8,378 nucleotides of DNA. Origin: Alphaproteobacteria bacterium UBA1002 (lineage in GTDB: Bacteria > Pseudomonadota > Alphaproteobacteria > Rickettsiales > UBA998). Under the pieces are notes generated by a model. The model did not search any database and had not been told where the DNA came from. It saw only the letters and a program-made list of their open reading frames with translations. The position numbers and the translations under genes are program-made. The DNA lies in contig DBAU01000008.1 in assembly GCA_002291845.1 (NCBI GenBank), positions 1 to 8,378 of the forward strand, written 5' to 3'. Of this stretch, positions 6,644 through 8,378 are shown one piece after another; positions within the stretch are counted from its first letter, which is position 1; the number at the start of each line of letters is the position of its first letter.

Positions 6644-7291
6644 CTAGCCGATACCCGGGCCTTCCATGCCGCGTTTTTTGCCCATGGCTGCCACGACATA
6701 CTGCGTTCTCGCTTCTTCCTGCATGGCAGCTAAGCCTGATGTACCCGGTCCAAAGTCCCGGTAATCGGTAATGGCGGGACTGGGACGGTTGAACAGCCGG
6801 TCGGTCATGCCTGCGATGCTCTCCCGCGCCACATGGCCAATTGCTGACGCAGTGCCACTGAGCCCGCTTAAGATGCGTCCACCAAGCGAGGCAGATGCAG
6901 CTGTATCTTCGGACGCAGGGGTACCTCCACCGAGTGCCGCCGCCCCGCCCATCAAGACACCCATGGCGTTTTGCTGGAATGCTGCCTTGTCTTGCTGATG
7001 CTGTGCATATTGTTCTGCGACCTGGCGTAGTTGCGGGTCGCTAATCGCCATGGAATCCACCACTTCCCCGCGCTCAACACGCGCAATAACGTCGGCGACT
7101 TCTGCCATTTTTGCTTGCGCGGCATCCGGGCCAAACTGGCGGACATAGGCTTCAATGTAGCTTTGCAGTTGAGGTGGCAGGGAGGCAATGCCGGTGGTGC
7201 TCACCATTTCCGCCATGGCGCCCTGCGTATCAACGGCAGGGCTTTCCGGCGTGGCGGGAGGCGTATCAGTGCCGTGATCAGGACCTACCAT
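6644..7291 (-). CDS. Hypothetical protein, 215 residues, Ala/Gly-rich centre
   Basis: I do not recognise this protein. The ATG at 7291 is chosen because GGAG (7298-7301) sits 6 nt upstream; an in-frame TTG at 7303 would add four residues but lies upstream of that site. There is no signal peptide. Visible parts are a Pro/Thr-rich acidic N-terminus (about 3-25), a likely helical region (about 38-108, including QLQSYIEAYVRQFG and a Gln-rich VAEQYAQHQQDKAAFQQ), and a small-residue hydrophobic stretch (about 109-123, GVLMGGAAALGGG). A Ser/Gly-rich segment (about 131-155, SLGGRILSGLSGTASAIG) and a basic, Gly-rich tail (MGKKRGMEGPGIG) follow. The Gly/Ala stretch could contact a membrane but is too short and Gly-rich for a confident helix. 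The gene is flanked by argG and proS on the same strand, 105 nt and 65 nt away. Context gives no function. Confidence 0.8.
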   Translation of the reverse strand: MVGPDHGTDTPPATPESPAVDTQGAMAEMVSTTGIASLPPQLQSYIEAYVRQFGPDAAQAKMAEVADVIARVERGEVVDSMAISDPQLRQVAEQYAQHQQDKAAFQQNAMGVLMGGAAALGGGTPASEDTAASASLGGRILSGLSGTASAIGHVARESIAGMTDRLFNRPSPAITDYRDFGPGTSGLAAMQEEARTQYVVAAMGKKRGMEGPGIG

Positions 7292-7396
7292 GTGATACTC
7301 CAAATGCTCTCTTTAAGGTACGGGAGACACGTGCATCGGGCAATAGTTAATACTTACAGTTTCATAAAACTGTAACAATAAGGTCTTTGTTTTTCC
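7292..7396. promoter_or_regulatory. Intergenic region between argG and the orphan gene, with a 22-bp palindrome
   Basis: This AT-richer gap contains a perfect inverted repeat: TTACAGTTT (7354-7362), a 4-nt spacer CATA, and AAACTGTAA (7367-7375). On the minus strand it is followed by GTATTAACTATTG rather than a T-run, so it is not a standard intrinsic terminator for argG. Its A/T-rich symmetric form fits a repressor binding site or a hairpin. A minus-strand promoter for the orphan gene is plausible here, but I see no good -35/-10 pair with proper spacing. Confidence 0.45.
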
Positions 7397-8378
7397 CTAA
7401 TTTTCGTTGCGGCGGCCGTTAAGCGCCCCCAGGCGTAGCCGCAACGCATTCAGCTTGATGAAGCCCGCTGCATCCTGCTGGTCATAGACGGCATCTGCCT
7501 CAAACGTCACGTGGGCCATGGAATACAGGCTGACCGGGGATTTACGGCCCTCAACAATAACATTGCCTTTATGCAGGCGCAGCCGGACGGTGCCACTGAC
7601 GTTTTCTTGCGAAGCATCGATCAACGCCTGCAGCATTTTTCGTTCTGGCGAGAACCAGAAGCCATTGTAAATTAAAGAGGCATACTTGGGCATGATGCTG
7701 TCTTTCAGATGGGCTGCCTCGCGGTCGAGGGTAATGGATTCCATCGCGCGATGGGCCGCCAGCAGGACCGTTCCTCCCGGCGTTTCATAGACGCCGCGTG
7801 ATTTCATGCCGACATAACGGTTTTCCACCAGATCAAGCCTTCCAATGCCATGCTTTCCGCCTAATTCATTGAGCTTTGCAAGTAGCTTGGCAGGGGAAAG
7901 CGCTTCGCCGTTCACCGCGACTGCATCACCCCGCTTGAATTCGATTTCAATGGTTTCTGCGGTTTGCGGCGCCTGCTCGATGCTCACCGTACGACGGAAC
8001 ATGGATTCATCCGGACCAACCCACGGATCTTCCAGCGCTTTTCCTTCATAAGAGATATGCAGCAGGTTGGCATCCATGGAATAAGGGGCTTCCCCCTCTT
8101 TGTCTTTGGCGACCGGAATCTGGTGCTCTCTCGCATATTCAATCAGCTTGGTGCGCGAATTGAGGTCCCATTCCCGCCAGGGCGCGATCACGCGGATATC
8201 GGGCTGCAGCGCATAATAACCCAGCTCAAAACGTACCTGGTCGTTTCCTTTACCGGTTGCACCATGCGCCACGGCATCGGCACCGACTTTGCGGGCAATT
8301 TCAATCTGTTTCTTGGCAATTAATGGTCGCGCGATCGAGGTGCCGAGCAGGTACATCCCCTCGTAGAGCGCGTTGGCG
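7397..8378 (-). CDS. argG: Argininosuccinate synthase (N-terminus beyond window)
   Basis: This cytoplasmic enzyme joins citrulline and aspartate, using ATP, to make argininosuccinate, the penultimate step of arginine synthesis. The frame is open from the right edge to TAG at 7397-7399, showing the last 326 residues of a protein usually about 400 long. The first 75 or so residues, including the ATP-binding SGGLDTS loop, lie outside. Diagnostic family sequence is present: ANALYEGMYLLGTSIARPLIAKKQ at the visible start, HGATGKGNDQVRFEL (substrate/ATP contact region), APWREWDLNSRTKLIEYAREHQIPV, then ENRYVGMKSRGVYETPGGT, LIYNGFWFSPER and GTVRLRLHKGN. These belong to the common (non-E. coli-like) ArgG class. 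The C-terminus GALNGRRNEN is ordinary. No frameshift or odd residue is seen. Regulation cannot be judged because the upstream region is not in the window. Confidence 0.97.
   Translation of the reverse strand, partial: ANALYEGMYLLGTSIARPLIAKKQIEIARKVGADAVAHGATGKGNDQVRFELGYYALQPDIRVIAPWREWDLNSRTKLIEYAREHQIPVAKDKEGEAPYSMDANLLHISYEGKALEDPWVGPDESMFRRTVSIEQAPQTAETIEIEFKRGDAVAVNGEALSPAKLLAKLNELGGKHGIGRLDLVENRYVGMKSRGVYETPGGTVLLAAHRAMESITLDREAAHLKDSIMPKYASLIYNGFWFSPERKMLQALIDASQENVSGTVRLRLHKGNVIVEGRKSPVSLYSMAHVTFEADAVYDQQDAAGFIKLNALRLRLGALNGRRNEN

Noticed and set aside
7354..7375. argG intrinsic terminator
   Set aside because: The stem is A/T-rich and lacks a T-run on the argG strand, so it was kept only as a palindrome of unknown role.
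1..8378. CRISPR arrays, tRNA or rRNA genes
   Set aside because: No regularly spaced repeats and no recognisable tRNA or rRNA sequence on either strand; coding genes fill nearly all of the window.

Overview
The window is a compact bacterial chromosome segment (GC-rich by eye) in which every supported gene lies on the minus strand. Reading 5'->3' on that strand, from high to low coordinates, the order is: argG (N-terminus beyond the right edge), an unrecognised 215-residue protein, proS, a LolC/LolE-family permease gene, lolD and dnaE (C-terminus beyond the left edge). The order proS-lolC/E-lolD-dnaE, the short ProS form, the single LolC/E-type permease and the DnaE N-terminus (FVHLRLHTAYSLLEG) together suggest an alphaproteobacterium. 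I cannot name the genus.

Right part (about 7400-8378): the last 326 residues of argininosuccinate synthase. A 105-nt gap with a perfect 22-bp palindrome separates it from the orphan gene (6644-7291), which has a clear GGAG ribosome binding site. Middle part (4014-6578): proS and the lipoprotein-release permease, 3 nt apart and probably translationally coupled. A hairpin with a T-tract lies directly against the proS start codon and covers its likely ribosome binding site. The 51-nt gap between the permease gene and lolD holds what looks like a degenerate copy of a dispersed 'GATTGCTTCGCTGCGCTCGC' type repeat. Left part (1-3245): dnaE, open for 1081 codons to the window edge.

The striking feature is inside dnaE. 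At about residues 839-977 the replicative polymerase carries a 417-bp (139-codon) in-frame block that DnaE proteins do not normally have. The block encodes a complete DUF559 domain of the Vsr-like PD-(D/E)xK endonuclease fold. It is bounded by inverted G/C-rich hairpin repeats of the kind that often accompany DUF559 genes in alphaproteobacteria. It sits in a predicted surface beta-turn at the end of the fingers region, just before the helix-hairpin-helix segment, and leaves the polymerase frame and catalytic aspartates intact. No intein motifs are visible, so the simplest reading is that the nuclease-like domain stays in the mature polymerase: a mobile repeat/nuclease cassette that has become an internal domain of DNA polymerase III alpha.

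The remaining genes are housekeeping: arginine synthesis, tRNA-Pro charging, lipoprotein export from the inner membrane (permease plus LolD ATPase) and DNA replication. There is no gene-free stretch longer than 105 nt.
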